Source: a virus. From it: DNA of 64,000 nucleotides. The position numbers were made by a program, and so were the translations under genes. Shown here piece after piece: positions 7,426-17,217 of the stretch. Below the pieces are notes generated by a model, which made no database searches, was not told the origin of the DNA, and saw only the letters and a program-made list of their open reading frames with translations. Each line of letters begins with the position of its first letter. Position 1 is the first letter of the stretch. The DNA lies in the IMG/VR virus record IMGVR_UViG_3300032236_001645, positions 1 through 64,000 of that record. One strand, written 5' to 3'.

Positions 7426-8034
7426 TTAGTTGCCGGATTTATTCATGTTAATATATCCTATTACACATGTAACCGCATCCGCCATATCAAAATTTTCTTT
7501 TTTTAAATTTCCTGTCTTACCATATAACCATTGTATATCAGAACAAACATCATTCACATGATCCCAAATCACTTGTTTCTTATCAATATCTTTTGGATAT
7601 CCACCAAATAAAACATTACGTCCTTTATCATTCGGACCTACTAAATCAGGAAAGGCAAATTTTCTTGCATTATATGTTGAAATAAATGTTGGTACTATTC
7701 CAAATACATCGTATATGTTTTTACAAATCATTGTATTATATCTCAATAAAGTTCCAACAGTATAAACATTGTTTGAATTTAATAAAGGTTCTTCAATGAT
7801 AACACGAACAATACCCATATCTTTATATCCTTCCAAATGTTTTTTGAAAGCGTCGGCTTTCTTCATAAGTTCTTCTAACTTATCTTCAGGTTGTGGTTTA
7901 ATCTTAGGAGAAAAATGTGTTAACTCCAGTAATTTTGAACCTGTTAAATCAAATAAAGCAAAACCAATAGTTTTAGTGGATATATCTAATCCTAAAATCT
8001 TTGGTTTGTTCTTAAATTTTACATCTATACTCAT
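7426..8034 (-). CDS. RuvC-like Holliday-junction resolvase / RNase H-fold nuclease
   Basis: 202 residues. The first strand, ILGLDISTKTIG, carries Asp17. A second acidic site is in VIIEEPL near residue 79, and the last helix, NFDMADAVTCV near 184-194, carries the final acidic pair. These are in the order expected of RuvC-type RNase H-fold nucleases. Such phage enzymes cut branched DNA made during recombination-dependent replication and packaging. The ATG at 8034 has an A/T-rich leader without the late box. It is the first gene of the second DNA-metabolism block and is followed by a terminator. Confidence 0.82.
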   Translation of the reverse strand: MSIDVKFKNKPKILGLDISTKTIGFALFDLTGSKLLELTHFSPKIKPQPEDKLEELMKKADAFKKHLEGYKDMGIVRVIIEEPLLNSNNVYTVGTLLRYNTMICKNIYDVFGIVPTFISTYNARKFAFPDLVGPNDKGRNVLFGGYPKDIDKKQVIWDHVNDVCSDIQWLYGKTGNLKKENFDMADAVTCVIGYINMNKSGN

Positions 8035-8073
8035 AAAGTATAATATAATATAAACAAATTGAAATGTAAATGA

Positions 8074-10053
8074 TTAGAAATCAAGTTTAACTGCAAATAC
8101 TTGATCTCCTGTTCTTGTAATAGGTGTTGCAGTTTTACCCATAACTAAAACTTCTTTGTTTGAATCAAGTAATGCAACTTCAGTAACAACAGGATTTCCA
8201 CTAGCAAACGTAGGATTTTGTGATACATTAAACTTACCGCTCGGTAAATTAACTAAGAATTTCATTTCTTCAATTGTACTTTCTCTTGTAACTTTTACTG
8301 AACCTGCAAACGGTTGTCTTTCACCAAATTGTCCTGTATAACCAGTATATGAAAAACTTGTGTGTCCTGATAATGTAAATATTGAACTTGCTGCAGTGTC
8401 ATATTCTGCTCTTGTTATTGTAGCGACAAATCCATTCATACTTGCTGGTGTAATAAAACCACTATTAACAGGAGTTTTTTCAATCATTCTCCATGCTGTT
8501 GGAGATGGTTGTGTATTATTATCAGTAACCTGTACTAAAATATATAGTTTATCTGCAACCGTTCCACTTTTTAAATTTTCACCAGCAGATGTTTTTAAAA
8601 AATTAAAAGCCGTACTACCTGTAAATTTAATTGCAACATTTGTTGCTGTATTACTTTTTACTTTATTAATATAGTTACAAGGTAATGCATTTAATTTATT
8701 ATCACCACTATAATACAAAGCATAAGTAATATAAATTGTTTTACCTGAAGAACCATCATGAAGATAAGTTCCATCATTTGTATGTGTACTTTCTAATTTT
8801 GGTGATGGTAATGTATATTTTCTATTTGATTTATTATCTAATATTGCAACAATTTCTGGATCATCAAAAACCACAATTTTATTTTGTGGGAATACTTTAC
8901 CTACTGTATTATTTTGTTCGTCTAATAAATCATTGTAAAATATAGATGATTTCGTTGGATTTTTAGTTGAGACAATATGTTTAATAGCGGTTACCCCTGT
9001 TCCCATATGAAATTTAGCACCAATTGTAGTACCTGTATTTCTATGATAATACATAAATGGATTATAAATTTCAAAATATGTATCACCCGTTGTTAAATAA
9101 TCGTCATATTTAAAAAATCTATCAGGATCATTTATAATATCACCATTTTCAGTGTAATGTAAAATTGCAATTGCATTTTGTTCGTTTGGTAATACTTCTA
9201 TTTTTTCATTAAATGAATTTAAAAAATAACTACCTGTAATAGTGCCTCCTGTTACATCAGTAAATATTTGTCCACTATTTGAATTGTAACCTAAAAGTTC
9301 TTTAGTTCCTAATTTATTACCTCCATTAAATGATGTGTAACCTGTATAAGAATAACCTATTGGATTTTTACCCCATACGATACTAACTTTCCAAGGATCA
9401 TGTTGTGCAGTATGTAATGGCATCAATGGATAACAATCTGGATTAGGATCGTTTGGAAATTCATTTCTCCAATTGTTTGACACTACTAAAAAATTACCAG
9501 TTAATCCACTTAATACCGGCGTTTCTCTATCTAATGTCATAATTTCAGTAGTTGTATTACCACTATTACTTACAATTTTATACGTAAGATTATTACCATA
9601 TGAATTTATAGTATTACCAGTAATACCTGTTAAAACTAATGTAATATATTCTGAAAAATCAAATGATGTTCCACTTGGTTTTGTAACCGTAATGACATTT
9701 GTTCCCGTTAATGCTGAAAATGAACCCGTACCTATTACAGACGTAATTGTATTACCTGAAATAACACCAGCAGCACCCATTTGGTTTTGAATAACTTCAA
9801 ATGTTGATCCTGTCACAGCAATTCCATAAGATGTAGTACTTGTACTACTATCGTATTTAATTGGATATTTGATATTACTATCAACATCCATTGGTGCTAA
9901 AACATTTTGATATGAGTTACCACTATAATCGTATTCAGAATCGCCTATTGCAAAATAAGAAATATTGAAATTCCCATTGGCAATCGCCCTTCTTCCCCTT
10001 TGGGTTAATCTAGCTGAAATGTATTCTGAATTATTTTTATCTAAGAAACTCAT
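8074..10053 (-). CDS. Virion structural protein, probable tail fibre or baseplate-associated
   Basis: 659 residues. It begins MSFLDKNNSEYISARLTQRG, an N-terminal region (to about residue 60) typical of structural proteins in T4-like phages of Bacteroidetes. The rest is rich in Thr, Ser, Gly and Asn with many short strands, and ends in a compact beta-rich part (about 540-659). No enzymatic motif was seen. A late-type box ends 4 nt before the ATG. It follows the gene at 10080-10982 and is the last gene of the long structural block before the resolvase. The host-contact role is inferred from composition and position. Confidence 0.6.
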   Translation of the reverse strand: MSFLDKNNSEYISARLTQRGRRAIANGNFNISYFAIGDSEYDYSGNSYQNVLAPMDVDSNIKYPIKYDSSTSTTSYGIAVTGSTFEVIQNQMGAAGVISGNTITSVIGTGSFSALTGTNVITVTKPSGTSFDFSEYITLVLTGITGNTINSYGNNLTYKIVSNSGNTTTEIMTLDRETPVLSGLTGNFLVVSNNWRNEFPNDPNPDCYPLMPLHTAQHDPWKVSIVWGKNPIGYSYTGYTSFNGGNKLGTKELLGYNSNSGQIFTDVTGGTITGSYFLNSFNEKIEVLPNEQNAIAILHYTENGDIINDPDRFFKYDDYLTTGDTYFEIYNPFMYYHRNTGTTIGAKFHMGTGVTAIKHIVSTKNPTKSSIFYNDLLDEQNNTVGKVFPQNKIVVFDDPEIVAILDNKSNRKYTLPSPKLESTHTNDGTYLHDGSSGKTIYITYALYYSGDNKLNALPCNYINKVKSNTATNVAIKFTGSTAFNFLKTSAGENLKSGTVADKLYILVQVTDNNTQPSPTAWRMIEKTPVNSGFITPASMNGFVATITRAEYDTAASSIFTLSGHTSFSYTGYTGQFGERQPFAGSVKVTRESTIEEMKFLVNLPSGKFNVSQNPTFASGNPVVTEVALLDSNKEVLVMGKTATPITRTGDQVFAVKLDF

Positions 10054-10057
10054 ATGT

Positions 10058-10066
10058 TATAAATAT
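10058..10066 (-). promoter_or_regulatory. Late-type box before the 659-residue structural gene
   Basis: The coding strand reads ATATTTATA, ending 4 nt before the ATG at 10053. Confidence 0.5.
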
Positions 10067-10079
10067 TGTTTTTTTATTT

Positions 10080-10982
10080 TTATAATGGACATGCTGTGGC
10101 TACTCCTGATGAATTTGCAACTACACTTGGGCTTGGTGTTCCGTCTAAGATAAATTTTTTCCAATAGAATCCACCACCACCTCCGACTCTAGCTTTAACC
10201 CAAAATTGTTGGTTATCACTAAAATATGAAAGTAATTCAGATGGTAAGTTAATAATTGCAGAAGCATTTTGTATGTTACTACCGTAAATTATTAATGTAT
10301 AAAATTGTGATAAATCAACATCTCCACCATTACATGCATCATCTCCACTTACTGTACTAACAATTGCATTCACAACAGTACCAGTCAATGGTGTTGGTGT
10401 TGGACATATTGTGTGAGCGTCGTATTTTCTTCCTTCACTATCACTAACATAATAAACAGTATTATAATCAGATGAATAATAATAAATTATATGTGAATTA
10501 GAACCAGGTGCTGGTGTTAATAAAGTTGAATCCGTATAAATTTGTTTTCCATCATATCCAAAACTAGGTATTGTAGGTGGATTAGGAGTTTGATAATAGT
10601 ATGTTTGTGTGGCACCAGTACATGCATTTCCAACTGTGGTACCACTTGATAATAATATTGAACTTACTCCCGCAGCACCACTCGGTGTTGGTGTCATAGT
10701 TGGTGTTACAGTTGGTGTTTGTGTTAGTGCTGGTACACCTTGGAATTGTACTATTTTATAAGTTCCGTTGCAAGCTCCTGTATTTGCGTTTATTTTAATA
10801 TATTGAGTACCATCAGGTATGATATTAGTTTGATATCCTGAAACTAAACTATCTTTAGTAACATTTGTTTCAAAGGCAGTACCACTACATGAACTATTAC
10901 TTGACGTACTACAAGAATACAAATCAAAAGTTGTCATATTTGATGCTACCGATGTTAATGTTATTGTTCCTGATAAAGACAT
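10080..10982 (-). CDS. Modular adhesin-like protein, short paralogue of the C-terminal part of the 1539-residue protein
   Basis: 300 residues. The N-terminal 85 are a Cys/Ser/Thr-rich domain, then a short Pro/Thr linker (about 88-100), then two domains that match, in the same order, the last two of the preceding gene. One carries APGSNSHIIYYYS and ends CPTPTP; the other holds IIYGSNIQNAS and a Lys-Phe-x-Leu-Asp-Gly-Thr-Pro strand. In the neighbour the corresponding segments are APGSNSYGIYYYY and VTVYGSSLKDA. The protein therefore looks like a duplicated, shortened tail adhesin. Cysteines are frequent, suggesting disulphides or metal binding. T-rich sequence precedes the ATG; no late box was seen, so it is probably co-transcribed with its neighbour. 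Confidence 0.6.
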   Translation of the reverse strand: MSLSGTITLTSVASNMTTFDLYSCSTSSNSSCSGTAFETNVTKDSLVSGYQTNIIPDGTQYIKINANTGACNGTYKIVQFQGVPALTQTPTVTPTMTPTPSGAAGVSSILLSSGTTVGNACTGATQTYYYQTPNPPTIPSFGYDGKQIYTDSTLLTPAPGSNSHIIYYYSSDYNTVYYVSDSEGRKYDAHTICPTPTPLTGTVVNAIVSTVSGDDACNGGDVDLSQFYTLIIYGSNIQNASAIINLPSELLSYFSDNQQFWVKARVGGGGGFYWKKFILDGTPSPSVVANSSGVATACPL

Positions 10983-11014
10983 ATTTTTTTATTTTTTTAT
11001 TTTTTAATTTTTAA

Positions 11015-14000
11015 TTAGCAAGTACCACAATTTTGATAATCAATTAATGGTGATGCTGTCTGTCCTGTACCTGGCGTTCCATCTAATTGGAATTTTCTCC
11101 ATATTATTCCTGTTTGTTTAGTACCTTGTCTAACATAAAATACTTCATTATCACTCAAATTTGACATCACAGTTGTTGGTATGTCAAATAAACTTGTTGC
11201 GTCTTTTAAAGATGAACCATAAACAGTTACTTGTTGTCCTGTGTATTCTGGATTACAACATACTGTATCTCCTGAGTCATCTATAGTTAAATCTATCGCA
11301 ACAGTTATTGATGCTGTTGCTGGTGTTGGTGTTGGACATACATAAGAAGATTGATGATATAGACGTCCATCGCTACCATTTATATAATAGATTGTATTTC
11401 CATCCACATAATAATAGTAAATTCCATAACTATTTGAACCTGGAGCTTCATTTTGTAATCCATTATCCGCCCATAATATTGTTCCATTTGTTAAACTTCC
11501 TTGATAATAGAATGGATGAGTGTCTCCATTATCACCATTCGTACATGCAATAGGTATTGTATGTCCTGTTGCCATATAAATCGTTGTAAAGTTGAGTGTA
11601 ACCGAAGGTGTTGGTGTAACTGTTTGAGTTTGTGTCGGTAAAGGTGGAGGTACCGCATTACAATCTGCCCATTCAGACAAGTAACCTGTTGAATCAATAT
11701 ATGCAACATATAATACTGTAGAACCTGAACCATTTATTATAATAGCGCAATATTTTCCAGGTCCTGTTACTTTAGTGTTATCACCTAAAGTATGTGTAGT
11801 ATATAATTGATATGATGTGTTAAAATCAAAAGACGAGTCATCAATCCAACCACCATTAGATGTATATCCTGAAGTACTAAGTTCTGAAGGATCTTTCCCA
11901 CACGCTTGTGCAATAACTTGAGATGACGTCATACTACTACCTGATGGTATCCAAAAACTGATTGATTTTGTTCTATAAGTTGGTGGTGTATACTGTCCTG
12001 CCGGAGTATCCGCACAACTATTGTATCCTCTTGTGTTTTTATTACCTGGTATTGTTCCTCCTTGATCTGTTATACTATAGTTTATAACTTGATAAAAACC
12101 AGTTAATTCGCCTGAGCCTGAATCAAATATATCACCGACTTTACATTCTGATTGTAAATATCTATTCATTGTCCATCCTGTATTTGTACCAGGAGGTGTT
12201 GCGGTACCACACATTTGTAATTGCAAATAATATTTGGGTAAAGGTGTTGGTGTTTGGGTTTGTGTTGATGTAACTGTAGTTGTAGGTGTAGGTGTACTAC
12301 CATTTGTACTATCAGGAGTACTCGCTGGTGTTCCTGTTACTGTTGGGGTTGGGGTTTGTGTAACAAATGGTACTGCACTATAAACCGCATTACCATCTAA
12401 TGAACATGCATATGTTGGTGTTGGTGTAGTGGTAGGTGTAACCGTGGTTGTTGGTGTAAGTGTAGGTGTTTGACTTGGTGTTTGGGTTTGTGTTTGAGTT
12501 TGAGTTGGTGTTTGAGTTTGAGTTTGAGTTGGTGTCACAGTAGTTGTAGGTGTAGGTGTTGGAGTTGCGTCAAGAGCAATTGCGCCATATCCAACTTTAA
12601 ATTCAAAAGACTCCATAACACTACAACTATGTAAACTATATTTGTAAGATTTAAATCTAACATATTCATTGTTATCAGTATTACCTGTAAATGGTAAAAA
12701 TTCACAAGAAAGTCTTGGTAAACTTATTGTGGTTGTAGTTGTACTACCTGATGTTGAATAACCAACATAATTTGTATTACCTGTATAAGGAAAATAATGA
12801 TTTATATAATTTACTGTATCAATAATTGCTCTTTTCCATAATTTTCTTAATTCTGTATAATCAGGATTAAAATTATTATTTGTTCCATTACCATCATATA
12901 ATTTTGCACTTATATTTGGGTTTGTTGTTTTACCACTTAACAATGCATAAGTAATACCTGTATAACCTTGAAATGCTTCGTAGTTTTCAGGATCGAATAA
13001 TTTATTTTGTGATAACGTTGGTGTTGGAACCGGATTATTATAGAATGATATTAAATTTGTTACATTTGTTGAATTAGCAAAATAAGGAGCATTATATCCG
13101 TATTCAGTATTAACTGGTATAGGTATAAAAATAGGATCAGTCGATCCCGAATATGTTACACCATCAATTACAAATACAGGAAAAAATTGTAAATAACCAT
13201 CATAATTTAAATCATTGTCACTATTAAAATAATCTTGGAATTGAAAAATTTCTTCTTGAAAATGATGATTTCCTTCATGTGGTGTTGGGAAAGCCGGTTC
13301 TAAAATATCAAAAACTTGACATTGTTTTCTATATCTATATTTTGATCTATGAAATAAACCATTTTCAATCAAATTACCACCTGTCCATAAAGTTGTTGCA
13401 GGAATGAATTGCTCAATTACTTTAACCCAATAAGGACTCATTTTTTCTATGAATTCATTTACTTTTAAAAAATCATATGGTGTTGCAACGTTAGAAACAT
13501 AATCTTGATAAACTTTTTCTAAATCAATATATGTGTTTTTATATTTTACTAAATTAGATTGTTTAATTGATTCACTTAATGCTACATCCAAATATTCCGC
13601 AAAAGTGTATCCTGTTTGTGGAATTAATGTTCCGAAAGATAAACTTAAATTTCTTGATTGTCTGTATATATCATAATCTATTGCTCTTGAAGCTGAAAGA
13701 TATATACTAATATTTTTTCTATTTAATGTTAATTTTTCTAAACCTTCATTAGTTGTAACACTAACTTTTTCATTATCTATTCTAGATGATAAATCAAATC
13801 CATAATCTAATCCAGATAATTTTCTAAAACTATCAAAATATTCTTCTCCGTATGTAAATGTTTTTGGTTTAGTTTTGATTGTTTTTGTTTTACCTGTAAG
13901 TACTGAATTTTCAGTGTCAATTATATCAGAAGATCTATGATCGGTTGTCATTTCATACCAACCAGCACCTTTTTGAAAATAAATGTCATCTTTTGTATTG

Positions 14001-15634
14001 GTTACTTTTCTTGGTAAACCGTTACTATCTATCGGATATTCTGCTCTTGATAAATTTGTTGTACTTGTAGTTGTACCACTTGTATATGTAATTCCTGATG
14101 AACTAAATGTATAACCTGTGATTACAACATCTTTTTTTGTACCTTGTATTACATTAAAAATATCTAATTCAAAATTACCTTCAGGTAATGACACTACATC
14201 ATAAACATATTCATCAATTTTAATTAATGGCTCAGGAGCACCTAAAAATCTTAAAAAGAATTCAATTGATTTTCTTGTTCCTTTTGATTTAAATAAATGT
14301 GCAAGATTTACCAATAATCTTCTGTAAAATTCATATTCAGCTTCAATCAAATTCATTCCATGATCTAAACCAGTATATGAATTTGGTTGTCTTGTGTATA
14401 AAATATCTTGAATACTTTTTTCATCAAATAAATTAACAGTTGATAAACCTAATGTTTGTGAAAGATTTTTTAACAACAAATCAGGAATATTATTAATTCC
14501 ATCATAACTTACGTTTCTCATAAACGCAATGTTGTCAATATATTTTTTTACACTATCAAAAGCCTGTCCATATAATTGGAAAACTGATTGTGCTTTTTGA
14601 TCTATCGTATCAAATTCATATAATTGTGGTGCAGTCATAAATCTAACAACTAAGTTAGATTTATAATCATCAATTTCAGTTGCTAATGAACTTAATTTAT
14701 TTATGTAATTACTGTAATCTAATCCAACGATTTGTAAATTCCATCCATCTCTTGATATCGGCCAATTTACATTAACAGATATAACTTCAGTTTTTGACGT
14801 ATCTAAACTTTCTCTTGGTACTTTAAAACTTGCTTGATATTTTGGATTAGTTTCTCTGTTTAATAATAAACTTTCCAAATCATCTGTACTACCAAAAAAT
14901 TCTTCAACCATACCATCGTTAGGTCTAATTAAAATATTATCCGAAGATGTTGTACCTGAAAATGGTTTTCCTTTAATTTTTAATTTTATAAAATTATTAA
15001 CATCAGGTTTAGTAAATGTCAATATATCATATGTTACTTTGTTGTAATCAATAACATATTTTTTATAATTTGTATAAAAATTTCTTAAATCATTATTTGT
15101 TTGTGGTGGTGTATTACTAACAAGTGGAACAATTGTAATGTCAAATGGATTGTATATTATTGACTTATTAAAAGTTACATCAGTTGTATCTGTATTTTTA
15201 TTATATGTAATATTCGTTAAAGAATATGAAGTAAGGTTTGATGGACTTTTAGTATCAATATAAAATCCCGCAGGAAATTTTGTGATAATATTAGTAATTG
15301 CAACTTCTAATCTTAAGTTCAACGAACCAAATAAAGATCTACCAGCATCATCGGTACCACCTTTAAATCTAATTTTTTCTTTTTTTTGTATACTACCATC
15401 TTGTGTAGATGGTGCTGTTGTTTCTTCTTTTAAACTATCTAAATTTAAAAAATCAGAAAAAGGAGCGGTACTAAAATTCTTATTATCTTTATCAGGAATA
15501 ACTTTATCAAAGGCAAAGTTTGCATTAGTCAATTGACTAGTACCGTCAGTAATTTGATTACCAACCACATTGTCGGCGAAGGTTTGTGCACCACTCGCAG
15601 CCTGACTTGGTATCTTGTATTTAACTACTGTCAT
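11015..15634 (-). CDS. Large baseplate wedge/tail protein with C-terminal Pro/Thr-linked adhesin domains
   Basis: 1539 residues. The N-terminal 1000 or so look like a baseplate structural protein. A stretch near residues 435-470 (LLVNLAHLFKSKGTRKSIEF and following) resembles the KGT motif of P2 gpI-type tail proteins, which link fibres to the baseplate. From about residue 1030 the composition changes to Pro/Thr linkers separating at least three small domains. The first (about 1132-1345, starting YYLQLQMCG) has a homologue at the C-terminus of the 544-residue protein at 24885-26519. The last two (about 1350-1539) have homologues in the next gene. The start ATG overlaps the stop of the gene at 15634-16566. 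A fusion of baseplate body and receptor-binding modules is the simplest reading. Confidence 0.65.
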   Translation of the reverse strand: MTVVKYKIPSQAASGAQTFADNVVGNQITDGTSQLTNANFAFDKVIPDKDNKNFSTAPFSDFLNLDSLKEETTAPSTQDGSIQKKEKIRFKGGTDDAGRSLFGSLNLRLEVAITNIITKFPAGFYIDTKSPSNLTSYSLTNITYNKNTDTTDVTFNKSIIYNPFDITIVPLVSNTPPQTNNDLRNFYTNYKKYVIDYNKVTYDILTFTKPDVNNFIKLKIKGKPFSGTTSSDNILIRPNDGMVEEFFGSTDDLESLLLNRETNPKYQASFKVPRESLDTSKTEVISVNVNWPISRDGWNLQIVGLDYSNYINKLSSLATEIDDYKSNLVVRFMTAPQLYEFDTIDQKAQSVFQLYGQAFDSVKKYIDNIAFMRNVSYDGINNIPDLLLKNLSQTLGLSTVNLFDEKSIQDILYTRQPNSYTGLDHGMNLIEAEYEFYRRLLVNLAHLFKSKGTRKSIEFFLRFLGAPEPLIKIDEYVYDVVSLPEGNFELDIFNVIQGTKKDVVITGYTFSSSGITYTSGTTTSTTNLSRAEYPIDSNGLPRKVTNTKDDIYFQKGAGWYEMTTDHRSSDIIDTENSVLTGKTKTIKTKPKTFTYGEEYFDSFRKLSGLDYGFDLSSRIDNEKVSVTTNEGLEKLTLNRKNISIYLSASRAIDYDIYRQSRNLSLSFGTLIPQTGYTFAEYLDVALSESIKQSNLVKYKNTYIDLEKVYQDYVSNVATPYDFLKVNEFIEKMSPYWVKVIEQFIPATTLWTGGNLIENGLFHRSKYRYRKQCQVFDILEPAFPTPHEGNHHFQEEIFQFQDYFNSDNDLNYDGYLQFFPVFVIDGVTYSGSTDPIFIPIPVNTEYGYNAPYFANSTNVTNLISFYNNPVPTPTLSQNKLFDPENYEAFQGYTGITYALLSGKTTNPNISAKLYDGNGTNNNFNPDYTELRKLWKRAIIDTVNYINHYFPYTGNTNYVGYSTSGSTTTTTISLPRLSCEFLPFTGNTDNNEYVRFKSYKYSLHSCSVMESFEFKVGYGAIALDATPTPTPTTTVTPTQTQTQTPTQTQTQTQTPSQTPTLTPTTTVTPTTTPTPTYACSLDGNAVYSAVPFVTQTPTPTVTGTPASTPDSTNGSTPTPTTTVTSTQTQTPTPLPKYYLQLQMCGTATPPGTNTGWTMNRYLQSECKVGDIFDSGSGELTGFYQVINYSITDQGGTIPGNKNTRGYNSCADTPAGQYTPPTYRTKSISFWIPSGSSMTSSQVIAQACGKDPSELSTSGYTSNGGWIDDSSFDFNTSYQLYTTHTLGDNTKVTGPGKYCAIIINGSGSTVLYVAYIDSTGYLSEWADCNAVPPPLPTQTQTVTPTPSVTLNFTTIYMATGHTIPIACTNGDNGDTHPFYYQGSLTNGTILWADNGLQNEAPGSNSYGIYYYYVDGNTIYYINGSDGRLYHQSSYVCPTPTPATASITVAIDLTIDDSGDTVCCNPEYTGQQVTVYGSSLKDATSLFDIPTTVMSNLSDNEVFYVRQGTKQTGIIWRKFQLDGTPGTGQTASPLIDYQNCGTC

Positions 15635-16566
15635 TATCCTGTTATGTTAGTAAGATTTAAAGTTTCATCAATAGTTTTTCTTTCTTCACGAACTTCATAT
15701 AATGTATCATTATATTGATCTTTAATTTCGTAAAGATTGTATTGTTTATAGATGTTATTGTTACTATCGTAAATTGTGTATATACCTGGAGAAACCGCCT
15801 TAGTTTGATTACCGTAAAGTGCGTGTGCCAATGTAGAAGAATCATGTTCAACCATTTCAATTTCAACTGTTGTTGGATTAAAATAAGTGTTTGTTAATAT
15901 AATACTTTGTCCAGGTTCGCCAATAAATGGAACCACATTAGCACGACTTGATGGTGCGGATGATGGTGTTACAGTTAAGAACATAAAACTTGTTGCAGCA
16001 TCCGAATATTGATATCTAATTGATTTATCTGTTGTATTAGATAAATTTGATAAAATTGGTGTACAATAAAAAGATGATGTTACCAATCTATAAAAGTTTG
16101 GTACTTTTTGATTATTAGCTGTGTTTAAATATTCAATTCTATATCCTACTAATCCTTGTGGTGTAAATTTTGCTTGATCTTCTGCTGGTACGTTATTTAA
16201 ATCAATAACTAATCCTCTAACTGAAGATAAAGAAGCTAAGATTCCACAATCTGTAATTGATGTTACAATTTGTTTAGGTCTAATATGTAAAGTGTATATT
16301 CCTAATTCAGAAAATTGACTTGCAGATAATTTTAAATTATATAAACCACCCAACATCTCATTACTTGGGTTTGATTTATTTGGTGATTTTACTGCTGTTA
16401 ATGTATCCGCATTATGATATATCGGTGTTAATACCGCAGTTGAATCTAATTTAGTTAATGTTACTGTAGCCGCAGTAGTTCTATTTGGTGTATAGTGATA
16501 AAGTATCTCAGCATCTGCTGGTGATACGTCTGCGGGTCTTGTTATGCCATATGCTCCTACTGCCAT
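15634..16566 (-). CDS. Virion structural protein of unknown type
   Basis: 310 residues starting MAVGAYGITRPADVSPADAE. No recognised family. It has mixed strands with a possible Ig-like core (about 40-240), a Val-Pro-Phe-Ile-Gly-Glu-Pro-Gly loop near 210, and a charged C-terminal helix (about 270-300). The ATG is 10 nt from a late-type box and the stop overlaps the start of the 1539-residue gene, so the two are co-expressed. By position it is a baseplate or tail connector component; this is inferred only from neighbours. Confidence 0.55.
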   Translation of the reverse strand: MAVGAYGITRPADVSPADAEILYHYTPNRTTAATVTLTKLDSTAVLTPIYHNADTLTAVKSPNKSNPSNEMLGGLYNLKLSASQFSELGIYTLHIRPKQIVTSITDCGILASLSSVRGLVIDLNNVPAEDQAKFTPQGLVGYRIEYLNTANNQKVPNFYRLVTSSFYCTPILSNLSNTTDKSIRYQYSDAATSFMFLTVTPSSAPSSRANVVPFIGEPGQSIILTNTYFNPTTVEIEMVEHDSSTLAHALYGNQTKAVSPGIYTIYDSNNNIYKQYNLYEIKDQYNDTLYEVREERKTIDETLNLTNITG

Positions 16567-16576
16567 TTTCTTTTAT

Positions 16577-16586
16577 TAATAAATAT
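16577..16586 (-). promoter_or_regulatory. Late-type box before the 310-residue gene
   Basis: The coding strand reads ATATTTATTA, 10 nt before the ATG, followed by an A-rich leader. Confidence 0.5.
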
Positions 16587-16591
16587 AAATC

Positions 16592-17128
16592 TTATTGTTT
16601 TTTAACTTTAAAATATCCATTTCCATATATATCCAATTCTCCCGTATTTTCAATCTCACCCAATTTAAAGTTTCTTTCCATAACCCCTAATTTTCCTCTG
16701 TTTACAAAAACATCTGAATATATTTGTGGTTGTTCTACAAATCCTAAAAAATGTTCATTTCTTGTTAACATATAATTTATTACTTCTTCCTTAGTAAAAC
16801 CTGTTGTAGAACCACTTATAATTGTTGTTCCATCGGATAAATCATAATATTGTAAAACAGTAGAACCTGTAGTATTGTGTGTATATGTGAATGTATAACC
16901 TGTTGTATTTAAACCCTCAATAACAGGATGTGTTAAGGTTTGTGTATATCCAGTGGAACCGTACTTTTTTAATTCCGACAATCTACTACTTCCTAATCCT
17001 CTATAATTTAAAGATGTGTAACCCGTTGGTGGATTATATTCATAATCATTCAAATAACTTTGATTACCAGTTGTGTTGGTATAGGGTATAGTAAATCCTG
17101 AAATTGTTCCAAAGTAATGGGTTGACAT
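16592..17128 (-). CDS. Small Gly/Thr/Tyr-rich structural protein
   Basis: 178 residues rich in Thr, Gly, Tyr and Asn, with repeated NTTG or TGYT pieces (NTTGNQSYLND, NTTGYTFTYT, STTGFTKEE). The C-terminal 60 residues are more charged and contain YGNGYFKVKK at the very end. This composition is shared with the other tail proteins in this block. The ATG is placed directly behind a run of eight T that closes a hairpin (17129-17194). No enzymatic motif was seen and the function is unknown. Confidence 0.5.
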   Translation of the reverse strand: MSTHYFGTISGFTIPYTNTTGNQSYLNDYEYNPPTGYTSLNYRGLGSSRLSELKKYGSTGYTQTLTHPVIEGLNTTGYTFTYTHNTTGSTVLQYYDLSDGTTIISGSTTGFTKEEVINYMLTRNEHFLGFVEQPQIYSDVFVNRGKLGVMERNFKLGEIENTGELDIYGNGYFKVKKQ

Positions 17129-17194
17129 AAAAAAAATTACACTTATAAATATCTTTACAAGAGTTTATCTAATATAAAGAATCTATAAGTGTAA
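17129..17194 (-). terminator. AT-rich hairpin with U tract, overlapping a late box and abutting a start codon
   Basis: TTACACTTATA (minus strand 17194-17184) pairs perfectly with TATAAGTGTAA (17147-17137); an inner TCTTTA/TAAAGA pair extends the stem. Eight T follow, then immediately ATG. The hairpin includes the late-type box at 17144-17152, so in one orientation the same bases may be promoter and in the read-through transcript a terminator or attenuator. Confidence 0.6.
17144..17152 (-). promoter_or_regulatory. Late-type box inside the hairpin before the 178-residue gene
   Basis: The coding strand reads ATATTTATA, 15 nt before the ATG at 17128. Confidence 0.5.
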
Positions 17195-17217
17195 ATAAAG
17201 ATTAAGATTTTATATTC

